A stretch of DNA of 64,000 nt from Paenibacillus glycanilyticus (GTDB taxonomy: Bacteria > Bacillota > Bacilli > Paenibacillales > Paenibacillaceae), in NCBI RefSeq assembly GCF_023715145.1, contig NZ_JAMBNP010000011.1, forward strand, positions 124,001 to 188,000, in the 5' to 3' direction. Below, one piece after another: positions 54,951 to 63,848 of this stretch. The number at the start of each line of letters is the position of its first letter. Position 1 is the first letter of the stretch. The position numbers and the translations under genes are program-made. The notes beneath the pieces are model-generated. The model worked only from the letters and a program-made list of their open reading frames with translations. It was not told where the DNA came from and searched no databases.

Positions 54951-54988
54951 AAGCAGGCGCCGTTTCCATAAGGAGAGGGCGCCTGCTT
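54951..54988 (-). terminator. Terminator after the GH2-oxidoreductase operon
   Basis: Stem AAGCAGGCGCC/GGCGCCTGCTT with a 16-base loop, 22 bases after the oxidoreductase stop. The T-run is short, so moderate. Confidence 0.65.
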
Positions 54989-55009
54989 AGTTACTATCGC
55001 GATAACGGA

Positions 55010-56092
55010 TTAGAAAGGCAGCTCAATGGCAACTTCGCGTTTAGCGGCGGAGGAGCGCAGCACGCCGTCAATAATGGCTTGCTGAATGACGATCTGCGAG
55101 CCCGGAATAGGGGCAGGACGTCCTTCGCGCACGGCTTCGGAGAAATCCCGAACCTTCTCGTTGAAGAGGTTAAGATCGGTATTCGTAACCGGAACCGGCG
55201 TTTCGGTCTGCTTGCCCATAAAGTCGTGGAACAGCTTCATCTCGCCGACGCGGCCATCCCAAACGCCGGACCAGTTGCCCGTACCGTAAGGGTTTACTTT
55301 CAGGCCGCCTTCTGTTCCTAGGAACATGGTGGAACCAAGCGTATCCATGTGCATTGCCCAAGAGATCTTGAATTGAAGCACCAGATCATTCTCGAAGCGC
55401 ACAAGCGCTACTCCAAAATCCTCAACCTCGAATTTGCTCGCTTCCGGATGATGAATGGGATTAGTGCCGAAATAATTGGACGTATAAGCCGATACCGTAA
55501 GGGGCTTCGGATAACCAAGTGCATTTAGCGCCATATCGAGCGAGTAACAGCCGATATCCGCCATTGCGCCGGCCCCGGCGAGCTGCTTGCTGATAAACGT
55601 GCCCCCAGGCATGCCGCGTCTGCGGCCGCCGCCGGTCTCAACGTAATAGACCTTGCCGAGCTTGCCGGATTGGACGATTTCGTTAACGACCTTCATGTTT
55701 GGATCATAACGGGGCTGGAAACCGATCGTCAGCATATTTCCCGTTTCGCTGGCGACTTGAACCATATCAATCGCTTCTTCCAAGGTAACGGACATCGGCT
55801 TTTCGAGCAGGACATTTTTGCCTGCGCGCAGCGCGTCAACGGTTGTTACGTGATGGGAGGCATTTGGCGTACAGATGCTGACTCCATCCAGATCAAGCTC
55901 AAGGAGCCTGCGATGATCATCGAAACCGATGGCTCCCGGCAATTGCTCGCGCGTAACGAATTGATCCGCTTTGCCCGGAATCACATCGGCAACGGCGACA
56001 ATCTCAACGTCCTGAAGCTGTTTGTAGGCTCTTACGTGAGCAGAAGCGATACCGCCGCTGCCGATAATTCCAATACGTTGCATTTTTGACAT
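55010..56092 (-). CDS. Gfo/Idh/MocA-family sugar oxidoreductase
   Basis: 360-residue NAD(P)-dependent dehydrogenase for sugars or inositols. The N-terminal Rossmann fold has RIGIIGSGGIASAHVRAY at 5-22, and the family signature EKPMS is near 97-101 with the catalytic Lys. GGGRRRGMPGGTFISKQLAGAGAMADIGCYSLD near 165-197 is the GFO_IDH_MocA C-terminal domain. ATG 56092 has AGGG upstream; ATG 56083 is an alternative. It follows a GH2 glycosidase gene by 48 bases, so both probably act in one glycoside pathway. Substrate not deducible. Confidence 0.9.
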   Translation of the reverse strand: MSKMQRIGIIGSGGIASAHVRAYKQLQDVEIVAVADVIPGKADQFVTREQLPGAIGFDDHRRLLELDLDGVSICTPNASHHVTTVDALRAGKNVLLEKPMSVTLEEAIDMVQVASETGNMLTIGFQPRYDPNMKVVNEIVQSGKLGKVYYVETGGGRRRGMPGGTFISKQLAGAGAMADIGCYSLDMALNALGYPKPLTVSAYTSNYFGTNPIHHPEASKFEVEDFGVALVRFENDLVLQFKISWAMHMDTLGSTMFLGTEGGLKVNPYGTGNWSGVWDGRVGEMKLFHDFMGKQTETPVPVTNTDLNLFNEKVRDFSEAVREGRPAPIPGSQIVIQQAIIDGVLRSSAAKREVAIELPF

Positions 56093-56140
56093 GAAACAAA
56101 TCCCTGCCTTCTCATGAACTGTGGTCATTGGAAGCCGATC

Positions 56141-57904
56141 TTACTGCAGATTGATTTTTCTGATCTTCTCCATAGCAATCTTTGGCTCCCGGTTGATCGT
56201 AAGCAAGCCGTTAACCTCCTGCTGCACATCCGTAATTTGCGTGTAGCAGAATCCGCTTACATAATCGAGATTCTTGATTGCTTGTGTAATTCCTTCATAA
56301 CGGGCCAAAAAATCTTCTTCGTTTTTTACTTGGTTGCCGTAGCCCCAACCGGATTCGCTTGTAAACGCGATGCCGCCGTATTCGCTAATGATAACCGGCT
56401 GGCCTTTGTAGCTGTATCCGTTAGCGAACGGATAGCGGTATTTATCATGCGCGAAGTCGTTGCTGAGCAAGGCGTCCTTATCCTTATAACGTGCCTCGAG
56501 CACAGAGCCGAGCTCCTCGTAGTCATGCAGCGTAATGATATCCGAGATCGTATGCTCCCAGCCGTCATTTACAACAACGGGTCTCATCTGGTCATACGAT
56601 TTGGTCAGATGATAGATCGATTCGGTGAACTGCTGCTGCTTGCGATCCGTGAAGATTTGTCCGATTCCCCATGATTCATTGAACGGTACCCATGTCACAA
56701 TGGAAGGGTGGTTATAATGCTGGCGGACAACCTCCATCCATTCTTTCGTGAACCGCTCTACGGCGTCATCCCCAAATTCGTAGGTGGCGGGGATCTCCGA
56801 CCAGACAAGAAGGCCTTTGCGGTCCGCCCAGTAAAGGTATCTCGGATCCTCCAGCTTCTGATGCTTGCGCACTCCGTTGAAGCCAAGCGCTAATGTCTTA
56901 TCAATATCTTCGATAATCGCTTCCTCGGATGGAGGCGTCAGATGCGTATCTTCCCAGTACCCTTGATCGAGCAGAAGGCGTTGGTACAGCGGCTGCTTGT
57001 TCAGCAGGATGCGGTCGCCTTTAATTTGAATGCGGCGCATGCCGAAGTAGCTGTATACGGTGTCGACCGGCTGGCCGTCTTTTTTCAGCACAACCTCAAC
57101 ATCGTACAAATTCGGATGATTCGGATGCCAGGAATGAATTTTCCATTCATTTACGTCGTTCATGACGCTTAACTCCGTCTTCAGGAACATCCGGTCTACA
57201 TTCGTTTCCGAAGAACGGATCAGCTTCCCGTCATATCGGATAATCGTCTGCAGGGTCAAGCCTTCGAAGGAACGAATGGTGCTGCCCAGCTCGTATTCGA
57301 ACGTAACCGACGCTTCTTCCAGCTTAGGCGTAATCTTGGCTTTGTTCACATGGAAGGTATCGACGTATTCCAGCCATACGGACTGCCAGATGCCCGTCGT
57401 CTGCACGTACCAGCATCCATAATTCTTGTCCGTCCAGCGCTGTTTGCCCCGGGGCTGCATCGTGCTGTTGCCATCCTCGGCCCGGACGGTGATGCGGTTG
57501 TCTCCGCCTGGCTGCACAGCATCCGTAATATCAAGGGAGAATGCGGCATATCCGCCTTCATGAGAGCCGATATAAACACCGTTTACCCACACCTTAGCCA
57601 AATAATCGACGGCTTGGAAGTGAAGCACCACGCGCTTGTCACCAGTCTCCTCCGGAATCGCGACATTCTGCTCGTACCAGACGCACGGATGGAATTTCTC
57701 CTCGCCGATGCCGCTTGCCTTTGTTTCGTAGGTGAACGGAACCTGAATCGAACGGTCCGCATCCAGCTGGCTGTACCATTTATTCCGCTCTCCTTCAAAG
57801 GAATCATCAAAGCGGAAGCTCCATTCACCGTTCAATAATTGCCACTCATCGCGTACCCATTGCGGGCGCGGATAATCCTTCACGTACTTGTGCGTACTGG
57901 TCAT
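56141..57904 (-). CDS. Glycoside hydrolase family 2 (beta-glucuronidase/galactosidase-like)
   Basis: 587-residue cytosolic glycosidase without signal peptide. Sugar-binding jelly roll (~1-185; YLAKVWVNGVYIGSHEGGYAAF), Ig-like domain (~190-290), then the TIM barrel with acid/base Glu410 in PFNESWG and nucleophile Glu508 in ISEYGG. Barrel start LNKQPLYQRLLLDQGYW is typical of GH2. ATG 57904 follows AAAGGAG. First gene of an operon with a Gfo/Idh/MocA oxidoreductase. GGTTAAT repeats lie upstream, which could be operator sites. Exact sugar unknown. Confidence 0.92.
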   Translation of the reverse strand: MTSTHKYVKDYPRPQWVRDEWQLLNGEWSFRFDDSFEGERNKWYSQLDADRSIQVPFTYETKASGIGEEKFHPCVWYEQNVAIPEETGDKRVVLHFQAVDYLAKVWVNGVYIGSHEGGYAAFSLDITDAVQPGGDNRITVRAEDGNSTMQPRGKQRWTDKNYGCWYVQTTGIWQSVWLEYVDTFHVNKAKITPKLEEASVTFEYELGSTIRSFEGLTLQTIIRYDGKLIRSSETNVDRMFLKTELSVMNDVNEWKIHSWHPNHPNLYDVEVVLKKDGQPVDTVYSYFGMRRIQIKGDRILLNKQPLYQRLLLDQGYWEDTHLTPPSEEAIIEDIDKTLALGFNGVRKHQKLEDPRYLYWADRKGLLVWSEIPATYEFGDDAVERFTKEWMEVVRQHYNHPSIVTWVPFNESWGIGQIFTDRKQQQFTESIYHLTKSYDQMRPVVVNDGWEHTISDIITLHDYEELGSVLEARYKDKDALLSNDFAHDKYRYPFANGYSYKGQPVIISEYGGIAFTSESGWGYGNQVKNEEDFLARYEGITQAIKNLDYVSGFCYTQITDVQQEVNGLLTINREPKIAMEKIRKINLQ

Positions 57905-57935
57905 GTCTTTTCATTCTCCTTTTAGTTAACTGTTA

Positions 57936-58037
57936 GGTTAATATAAAGATTAAAAAGTTCATTATTCTCGTACATATTATGCTAAATATAATCCCTTACG
58001 TCAATACATAGGTTAATTAATAAATCATTTGGTTAAT
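57936..58037. promoter_or_regulatory. Three GGTTAAT repeats in divergent intergenic region
   Basis: Copies at 57936-57942, 58011-58017 and 58031-58037, the first preceded by TTAGTTAAC. The region separates the GH2 gene (minus) and opuCA (plus). Could be binding sites of a local regulator; AT-rich sequence makes this uncertain. Confidence 0.3.
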
Positions 58038-58112
58038 TGAATGTGCATTTGGCATTATTTGCACGCGAATCGGAAAGTCTAAGTTTAAGAAAATTCGGAG
58101 GTTAACCCGCAA

Positions 58113-59342
58113 ATGATCCGATTCGAGAACGTGAGAAAAATATACGATGATGGTTTTGAAGCGTTAAAAAAGATTAATTTGGAGATAAAAGAAGGCGAAT
58201 TAACGGTATTGATTGGTCCCAGCGGCTGCGGAAAGTCCACGCTTATGAAGCATATTAACCGATTGAACAATCCGACAAGCGGCAAAATATTTATCCGCGG
58301 CAAGGACATCTCGAGTATAGATCCTACCCAGCTTCGGAGAAGCATCGGTTATGTGATTCAGAACGTGGGTCTATTCCCGCATATGAATATTGCCAGGAAC
58401 GTTGCCGTTGTCCCGAAATTGCTGAAATGGGATAAAGAGAATACGGCCCATAAAGTCGATGAGCTGCTTCGGATGGTGAATCTGGACCCTGATGTTTATC
58501 GGTACCGTTATCCCTCGGAGCTTAGCGGCGGACAGCAGCAGCGAATTGGCGTTATTCGAGCGCTTGCTGCCGATCCGGACGTGATTCTTCTGGATGAGCC
58601 ATTTAGCGCGCTGGATCCTATCAGCCGGGAACAATTGCAGGATGAGCTGATCCGCCTTCAACAGGAGCTGAAGAAGACGATCGTATTCGTCACCCATGAC
58701 ATGGATGAAGCGATCAAGATCGCGGATACGATCGTTCTCATGAAGAGTGGGGAAATTGTACAGACCGGCTCTCCTGAGCATATTTTGCGGCATCCGGCAA
58801 ATGAATTCGTTACGAGCTTTATCGGCAAGAAGCATCTGACAACCGATACACTTGATCCTGGTTTAACCGTTGATGACGTTATGTCGGTCAATCCGGTTAC
58901 TGCCTCTCCAGAACGCGGGATGGCGGCGGCGATCCAATTCATGGAAAGACATCGAGTCGATTCCTTGATCATAGTCGGTAAAAAAAGAGAGCTGCTCGGT
59001 TATGTCTCTGTATTCAACGTTCTAAAAGGGTACAGACATGAAGACAGTCGTTTGGGGGACATCATGAAGCCATTTGTCCATGTCGTGGAATCCGGCTCGT
59101 CTGTCGCTCTTGCTTTAACGCTGATGAATGAGCACGGTTTGCCTTATGTACCTGTTGTTCGGGATGGACATCTTGTAGGACTGGTTACGAGGGGCAGCGT
59201 GGTAAGGCATATGGCAGAGATCTATAATCCCGACGATATGAGCTTGGAGGAGCTTACAGCGGAAGCGGAGAAGCTGAAGGAGGAGACGCCGCTTGAGCCT
59301 GCGGAGGAAGAGGAAGAGGAAGAAGGGGGAGAGCACGCATGA
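58113..59342 (+). CDS. opuCA: Osmoprotectant ABC transporter ATP-binding protein
   Basis: 409-residue ATPase of the glycine betaine/carnitine/choline importer. Walker A GPSGCGKST near 36-44, Q-loop VIQNVGLFPHMNIARNV, ABC signature LSGGQQQR near 137, Walker B VILLDEPFSAL. It carries two CBS domains (~255-375), which in this family sense ionic strength or cyclic dinucleotides, and a very acidic tail (EEEEEEEGGEHA). ATG 58113 lies 12 bases after GGAGG. The stop overlaps the opuCB start (ATGA). First gene of opuCA-CB-CC-CD. Confidence 0.95.
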   Translation: MIRFENVRKIYDDGFEALKKINLEIKEGELTVLIGPSGCGKSTLMKHINRLNNPTSGKIFIRGKDISSIDPTQLRRSIGYVIQNVGLFPHMNIARNVAVVPKLLKWDKENTAHKVDELLRMVNLDPDVYRYRYPSELSGGQQQRIGVIRALAADPDVILLDEPFSALDPISREQLQDELIRLQQELKKTIVFVTHDMDEAIKIADTIVLMKSGEIVQTGSPEHILRHPANEFVTSFIGKKHLTTDTLDPGLTVDDVMSVNPVTASPERGMAAAIQFMERHRVDSLIIVGKKRELLGYVSVFNVLKGYRHEDSRLGDIMKPFVHVVESGSSVALALTLMNEHGLPYVPVVRDGHLVGLVTRGSVVRHMAEIYNPDDMSLEELTAEAEKLKEETPLEPAEEEEEEEGGEHA

Positions 59343-60013
59343 TGGACTGGCTGTCTGAATATGGAGTTTTCCTAACGAGCAGACAAGGAGATATTCTGAT
59401 TGCTCTTCGCGATCATATTTATATTTCCGCTCTTTCCATTATCTTCGGAGCGATTGTGGCTATCCCGGTCGGCATATGGCTGGCGGGAAGCCGGATTGGC
59501 TGGCTTAACCATTTTGTATTTACCATTGCCAATGTGCTGCAGACGATTCCGAGCCTGGCGCTGCTCGCCATTCTGATACCGCTGCTTGGAATTGGCCGTA
59601 CACCGGCTGTCTTCGCGCTGTTTCTCTACTCGATTATGCCGATTATGCGCAACACGTACTCCGGCTTCAAGGCCGTTGATCCAAACGTGATGGAAGCGGC
59701 CCGCGGGATGGGCTACAGCCGCATGCAGCGATTGCTCCGCATTCAGTTGCCCCTGTCGTTCCCATACATCATGTCGGGGCTGCGCGTTACGACGGTTTAT
59801 ATTATTAGCTGGGCAACGCTTGCGACATTAATCGGAGCTGGCGGTCTAGGCCAGCTTATCTTCTCCGGACTAGGCGTCAATAAGAAGGAGCTGATTGTAA
59901 CCGGCGCCGTTCTTGCCGTTGTTTTGGCGCTTGCGGCGGATTATCTGCTGGGACTCGCGGAGAAATGGGTAACGGCCAAGACGAAGAGCACGCCGGCATC
60001 CGGTACTGTATGA
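59339..60013 (+). CDS. opuCB: Osmoprotectant ABC transporter permease
   Basis: 224-residue inner-membrane permease with five to six helices and the binding-protein-dependent transport signature EAARGMGYSRMQRLLRIQLPLSFPYIMSGLR near 118-148. Also IANVLQTIPSLALLAILIPLLGIG, typical of the OpuCB/CD pair. Its start overlaps the opuCA stop; ATG 59342 is an equally good start. opuCC follows after 17 bases. Confidence 0.94.
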   Translation: MMDWLSEYGVFLTSRQGDILIALRDHIYISALSIIFGAIVAIPVGIWLAGSRIGWLNHFVFTIANVLQTIPSLALLAILIPLLGIGRTPAVFALFLYSIMPIMRNTYSGFKAVDPNVMEAARGMGYSRMQRLLRIQLPLSFPYIMSGLRVTTVYIISWATLATLIGAGGLGQLIFSGLGVNKKELIVTGAVLAVVLALAADYLLGLAEKWVTAKTKSTPASGTV

Positions 60014-60030
60014 CGGCAGGGGGGATTGGA

Positions 60031-60927
60031 ATGAAAAGGCGCGTAAGACTCGCACTGCTTGTCGTTACGATCATCTCTGTCTGCAGCTTGCTGCCTGGCT
60101 GCGGCAATGGGAACACCATTATCATCGGGACGCAGACCTTCTCTGAGCCCAAGATTATCGCTAATATGTACAAATTCCTCATTGAGGACCGGACGGATAT
60201 GAGGGTGAAGGTGTTGCCCGATCTGGCAACCAGCACGGTTGTTCTGGATGCCTTAACGAAGGATGACATTCAGATGGCGTCGCTCTATTCGGGAATTATA
60301 CTTGATAACTACTTCCCAATTGAGCGCACGAATGATCGCGCCAGTATTTTGAAGCAGGCACAAGAGGGGTTCGATAAGCATTACGGGCTCAAATGGTTCG
60401 ATTCCTATGGCTTCGAGAATACGTATGCGTTTACGGTTCGCAAGGATTTGGCGGCGAAGGAGCAGCTTCAACGAATATCCGACGTGAAGGATAAAGCACA
60501 GTCGATGAGACTTGGAGTCGATACGTCGTGGCTGGAGCGTGCGGGTGACGGCTATGAGGATTTTAAGAAAGCCTATGGCATTTCGTTCGGCAAGGTATAT
60601 CCGATGGAGGTTGCGCTTGTTTACAACGCGGTGGCAACGAATAAAATGGACATCGTCGTTGCCTATTCCACAGACGCGCGATTGAAGGAATACGATCTGG
60701 TAACGCTTGCGGACGATAAGCATTTCTTCCCGCCTTACGATGCTTCACCTGTTATTCGGAAGGAAGTATTGGAGAAGCACCCGGAGCTTCAGGAGATTAT
60801 TGACCTGCTTATCGGCAAGCTGGATGCAAAGACGATTATTGATCTGAACTACGAGGTTGACGTGAATAAACGCAATGAGAAGAAGGTAGCCGAGGAGTAT
60901 TTAAAGAAGGTCGGATTGCTGAAATAA
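60031..60927 (+). CDS. opuCC: Osmoprotectant-binding lipoprotein
   Basis: 298-residue extracellular substrate-binding lipoprotein of the OpuC importer. Lipobox LLPGCGN with Cys near 22, then the OpuAC-type domain (IIIGTQTFSEPKIIANMYKFLIE, DIQMASLYSGII, IDLNYEVDVNKRNEKKVAEEYLKK). ATG 60031 is chosen for its GGGGGG ribosome-binding site and because the signal peptide begins there; the frame extends 22 codons upstream into opuCB. Lies between the two permease genes. Confidence 0.94.
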   Translation: MKRRVRLALLVVTIISVCSLLPGCGNGNTIIIGTQTFSEPKIIANMYKFLIEDRTDMRVKVLPDLATSTVVLDALTKDDIQMASLYSGIILDNYFPIERTNDRASILKQAQEGFDKHYGLKWFDSYGFENTYAFTVRKDLAAKEQLQRISDVKDKAQSMRLGVDTSWLERAGDGYEDFKKAYGISFGKVYPMEVALVYNAVATNKMDIVVAYSTDARLKEYDLVTLADDKHFFPPYDASPVIRKEVLEKHPELQEIIDLLIGKLDAKTIIDLNYEVDVNKRNEKKVAEEYLKKVGLLK

Positions 60928-60941
60928 TGGAGTGAGTCGAG

Positions 60942-61574
60942 ATGGAATTGTTTCTCCGCTATGTTAGAGAAAATTGGGCTGATCTGCTTGTTTTCACGGG
61001 GCAGCATATTATGATGGTGCTAATCGGGCTGCTGCTAGCGCTAGTGGTTGGCATACCGCTCGGAATATTGGCTTCGCGAAACCGGGTGAGCGCGCGGATC
61101 ATTCTTACGTTGGCGAATATTATCCAGGTATTCCCGAGCCTCGCGCTGCTGGTGCTCTTGATGGTGGTCTTCGGCCTTGGGACAACAACTGTTGTTGCGG
61201 GATTGTTCCTATACTCGCTGCTGCCGGTTATTCGGAATACGTATGTGGGGCTGACCCAAGTGGATAAGTCTATTATGGAAGCGGGCAAAGGCGTCGGAAT
61301 GAGCCCGCTGCAGATTATGCTGAATGTGCAGCTGCCGCTGGCCCTGCCATTTATGCTGACGGGAATACGGATCGCGGCGGTTATTGCGATTGGGGTTGCT
61401 ACCATTGCCCCGCTTGTAGGCGGGGACGGACTGGGGCGAGAAATTTATTCCGGAATCAATATGAATAACTCTGCTCGTCTGTACGCAGGAGCTATTCCTG
61501 CCGCGATTCTGGCTCTGCTGGCTGACTTTGCGCTGGAACGGCTGCAGAATGGAACAAGAGTTGCCGGGAGGTAG
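60942..61574 (+). CDS. opuCD: Osmoprotectant ABC transporter permease
   Basis: 210-residue second permease, paralogous to opuCB: LANIIQVFPSLALLVLLMVVFGLG, VDKSIMEAGKGVGMSPLQIMLNVQLPLALPFMLTG, and GVATIAPLVGGDGLGREI. Four genes in the canonical CA-CB-CC-CD order, closed by a terminator, so the importer looks complete. ATG 60942, GGAGTGAG upstream, 14 bases after opuCC. Confidence 0.94.
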   Translation: MELFLRYVRENWADLLVFTGQHIMMVLIGLLLALVVGIPLGILASRNRVSARIILTLANIIQVFPSLALLVLLMVVFGLGTTTVVAGLFLYSLLPVIRNTYVGLTQVDKSIMEAGKGVGMSPLQIMLNVQLPLALPFMLTGIRIAAVIAIGVATIAPLVGGDGLGREIYSGINMNNSARLYAGAIPAAILALLADFALERLQNGTRVAGR

Positions 61575-61588
61575 ACTCCGATCGGAAG

Positions 61589-61619
61589 AACCATCGTCTA
61601 TTTTGGCGATGGTTTTTTG
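61589..61619 (+). terminator. opuC operon terminator
   Basis: Stem AACCATCG/CGATGGTT with a 10-base loop followed by TTTTG, 14 bases after opuCD. Confidence 0.75.
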
Positions 61620-61660
61620 TTGTATGATGGGAGGAGCAGTCAAAGAGAGGGGAAAAAACA

Positions 61661-62221
61661 GTGATGGATCAGCCTTTAGTAATCGTCATTAATGGATTTC
61701 CCGGCGCGGGTAAAACGACGTTAGCGAAGCGGTTATCATCGGATTTACGGCTGCCTCTTTTGTCCCGGGACGGTATATATGAAACCCTGTTTGATGCTTT
61801 AGACTGCGAGACGCACGGATCGCCGCCTATGCTGGCACCGGCGGCATTTACGGTTTTATATTCGTTCGCCGGAACATTGCTGGCTGCGGGACAATCGTTC
61901 CTTATAGAAGGCTTCTTCGGCCGGCCGGAATTAAGAAGCGCCGAATTTCTTCGATTGAAGCGGGAGCATGAGTTTGAGCCTTTTCAGATCATGTGCAGAG
62001 CAGACGGAGAAGTGCTTGTGGAGCGTTACTATGCCCGCATGGGATCAGAGGGGCGCCATGTCGGACATAACGATCGGGAATGGATTGAGCAAGAGGGGAA
62101 CAAACGGCGGCTGTTACAGGAAGAGCTTGCGCCGTTATCGATTGGCGGGACGCTCGTTGAGGTGGATACAACTAACGGGTTTGACTATGAGGAGTTGCTG
62201 AGGAGCATAAATAAACCATGA
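61661..62221 (+). CDS. P-loop kinase/AAA-type ATP-binding protein
   Basis: 186-residue cytosolic NTPase. Walker A VINGFPGAGKTTLAKRL at residues ~10-26 and LLSRDGIYETLFD resemble small-molecule kinases and zeta-toxin-like phosphotransferases. A later basic segment (CRADGEVLVERYYARMGSEGRHVGHND) could form a lid. GTG 61661 is 8 bases after GAGGGG; ATG 61664 directly follows. No antitoxin partner is nearby, which argues against a toxin role. Substrate unknown. Confidence 0.8.
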   Translation: MMDQPLVIVINGFPGAGKTTLAKRLSSDLRLPLLSRDGIYETLFDALDCETHGSPPMLAPAAFTVLYSFAGTLLAAGQSFLIEGFFGRPELRSAEFLRLKREHEFEPFQIMCRADGEVLVERYYARMGSEGRHVGHNDREWIEQEGNKRRLLQEELAPLSIGGTLVEVDTTNGFDYEELLRSINKP

Positions 62222-62235
62222 CGATCCCTTTGTTA

Positions 62236-62855
62236 TTATTTCTGCACCGCCGGCAGCAAGGCTACCCGGTAATGCGGGATAACTTCGATCCGGTGGAAGA
62301 CCGCGATCTCAACGCCTTCGAACCGCTCAACCTGCGCTTGGTTGACGAACGTGTGAACGGTACCTTTGCGAAGCGGGGTAATGGTCAGACGCAGCGTGGA
62401 TTGCTCCAGCTCGTTGTAGAAGTCTTTTAGCCCGATGCTCCATGTCTGGCCGCAATAAATGTGGTCGGTCAGCAACCGGCTGTTCAGGAACGCCTGGGCA
62501 ACGCCGCCGTCATAATCAATCTTGAGCCATACATCCTCTACATGCGAAGGCCAATTACCGGCGAATTGCACCAGTGCCGTTGTGTCCGAGGTCTGCGTTA
62601 CGGTAATCTCCGGCGTATAGGCGGGTACCTCGAGCGAACACGTGTGGAACACGCCTTGCTGCTGAAAAGGTACAATCTGACTGTTATTGCTGATAAGCTC
62701 CGTCTTTGGCGCCGGGAACAGGGAAACGGTGAATGCCGGGCTTCCCGGTGATGTGCATACCAGCCGGTTATGATGAGCCACGACAGGACTGCCGCTGATC
62801 GCGACGGTTGACTGCCCCCAAAGCTCGAAACGGTAAGTCTGAAGCGCTTCGGACG
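62236..62855 (-). pseudogene. Headless 3' fragment of a glycoside-hydrolase-like gene
   Basis: Coding-like sequence that begins directly after the stop of the AraC gene and has no start codon or ribosome-binding site of its own. Its frame is open further only because it crosses the AraC gene in another frame. The ~200 residues (YRFELWGQSTVAISGSPV; GNWPSHVEDVWLKIDYDGG; GQTWSIGLKDFYNEL; LRLTITPLRKGTVHTFVNQ) resemble the C-terminal beta-sandwich domains of GH35/GH42-type beta-galactosidases. Most likely a deletion removed the catalytic part and joined the tail to the AraC gene. Family assignment is moderate. Confidence 0.5.
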
Positions 62856-63731
62856 TTACCCTTTCGGGGTATTCCGGAACTGAGTAGGGGATACGCCCAT
62901 GTATTTCTTGAACAGCCGCGAGAAATAGTAGGGATCGGAGATGCCGAACTCGGCGCAAATTTCCTTGATGCTCAGATTGGTCAGCGCAAGCATCTGGCCG
63001 GCCCGCTGCATCTTCATGCGAAGGAAGAACTCGATGGGCGGACAGCCCGTCTCCTTATTAAACAGATAGATAAGATGCTGCTTGGACAAGCCGGTATGCC
63101 CGGCTAATTCGGGGAGGGTGATGGAGTCAGTCAGCCGATCGGTCATGTAACGGATCGCCTGCTCCATGTAATCCTCTCTTTTTTTGTCTTGAATGGTTGT
63201 CGTTAAGCCGACGTGGCTGAGAAGATGCCTGATGCTCTGGGAGACATGAATCTGCGCGGGCATGGAGTACGGCTTGTCCGACAAGAGGGAATAGCATTGC
63301 TGGAAATCCTCCAGCCATCTTGCATGCGTGGCAACAGGGAGCAGCAGGCCGGTGTCCAGCCCATAGGTTTGGATAAGCTCCAGCACATGCCGGCCATGCA
63401 GATGCATCCAATAAATCGTCCAGGGGTTGTCCTTGGACGCGCCGTAACGGTGAGGTGTTCCCGCCGGGATGACAACAAGCTGCCGGGGCGATATCTTCAT
63501 CTGGCTCCCCGTTTCAAGCCAGCCCTCGCCATCCGCGCAATAAATAAGAATGTGGGAATCACAGCCCTCCATTCTCTCCCGGTAATGAAACTGAGCCTTT
63601 GGAAAACAGCCGATATCGCTGACGTACAGCGTGCTGGTCAGTTCATTGGCGGCAAGTTCCCCCAATATATAATCAGGTTGAATAAATAGCTTCTGCGATT
63701 CAAAACCGTCTTTTTTCCGGGTCTCATCCAT
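62856..63731 (-). CDS. AraC-family transcriptional regulator
   Basis: 291 residues. The N-terminal cupin sensor (about 30-120: LIYCADGEGWLETGSQMKISPRQLVVIPAGTPHRY) is followed by a C-terminal double HTH (ITLPELAGHTGLSKQHLIYLFNKETG; IKEICAEFGISDPYYFSRLFKKYMGVSPTQFRN). ATG 63731 has GGAGGAAA upstream. Such regulators usually control neighbouring sugar genes: here the divergent DUF5107-like gene and the decayed glycosidase tail downstream. Ligand unknown. Confidence 0.92.
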   Translation of the reverse strand: MDETRKKDGFESQKLFIQPDYILGELAANELTSTLYVSDIGCFPKAQFHYRERMEGCDSHILIYCADGEGWLETGSQMKISPRQLVVIPAGTPHRYGASKDNPWTIYWMHLHGRHVLELIQTYGLDTGLLLPVATHARWLEDFQQCYSLLSDKPYSMPAQIHVSQSIRHLLSHVGLTTTIQDKKREDYMEQAIRYMTDRLTDSITLPELAGHTGLSKQHLIYLFNKETGCPPIEFFLRMKMQRAGQMLALTNLSIKEICAEFGISDPYYFSRLFKKYMGVSPTQFRNTPKG

Positions 63732-63848
63732 TTGTAGTTTCCTCCATCGGTTATAAGAATATCATCCATCAAGAGCCGAGTTTCGTCAATTGGATTCAAG
63801 GCTCATCAGCTGTAAATTGGAGGTAAGTGATAAAGGAGGAGAAAATAA

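Noticed and set aside
61661..62221. Zeta-toxin of a toxin-antitoxin pair
   Set aside because: No antitoxin gene adjacent and no decisive toxin motif; kept as a generic P-loop kinase.
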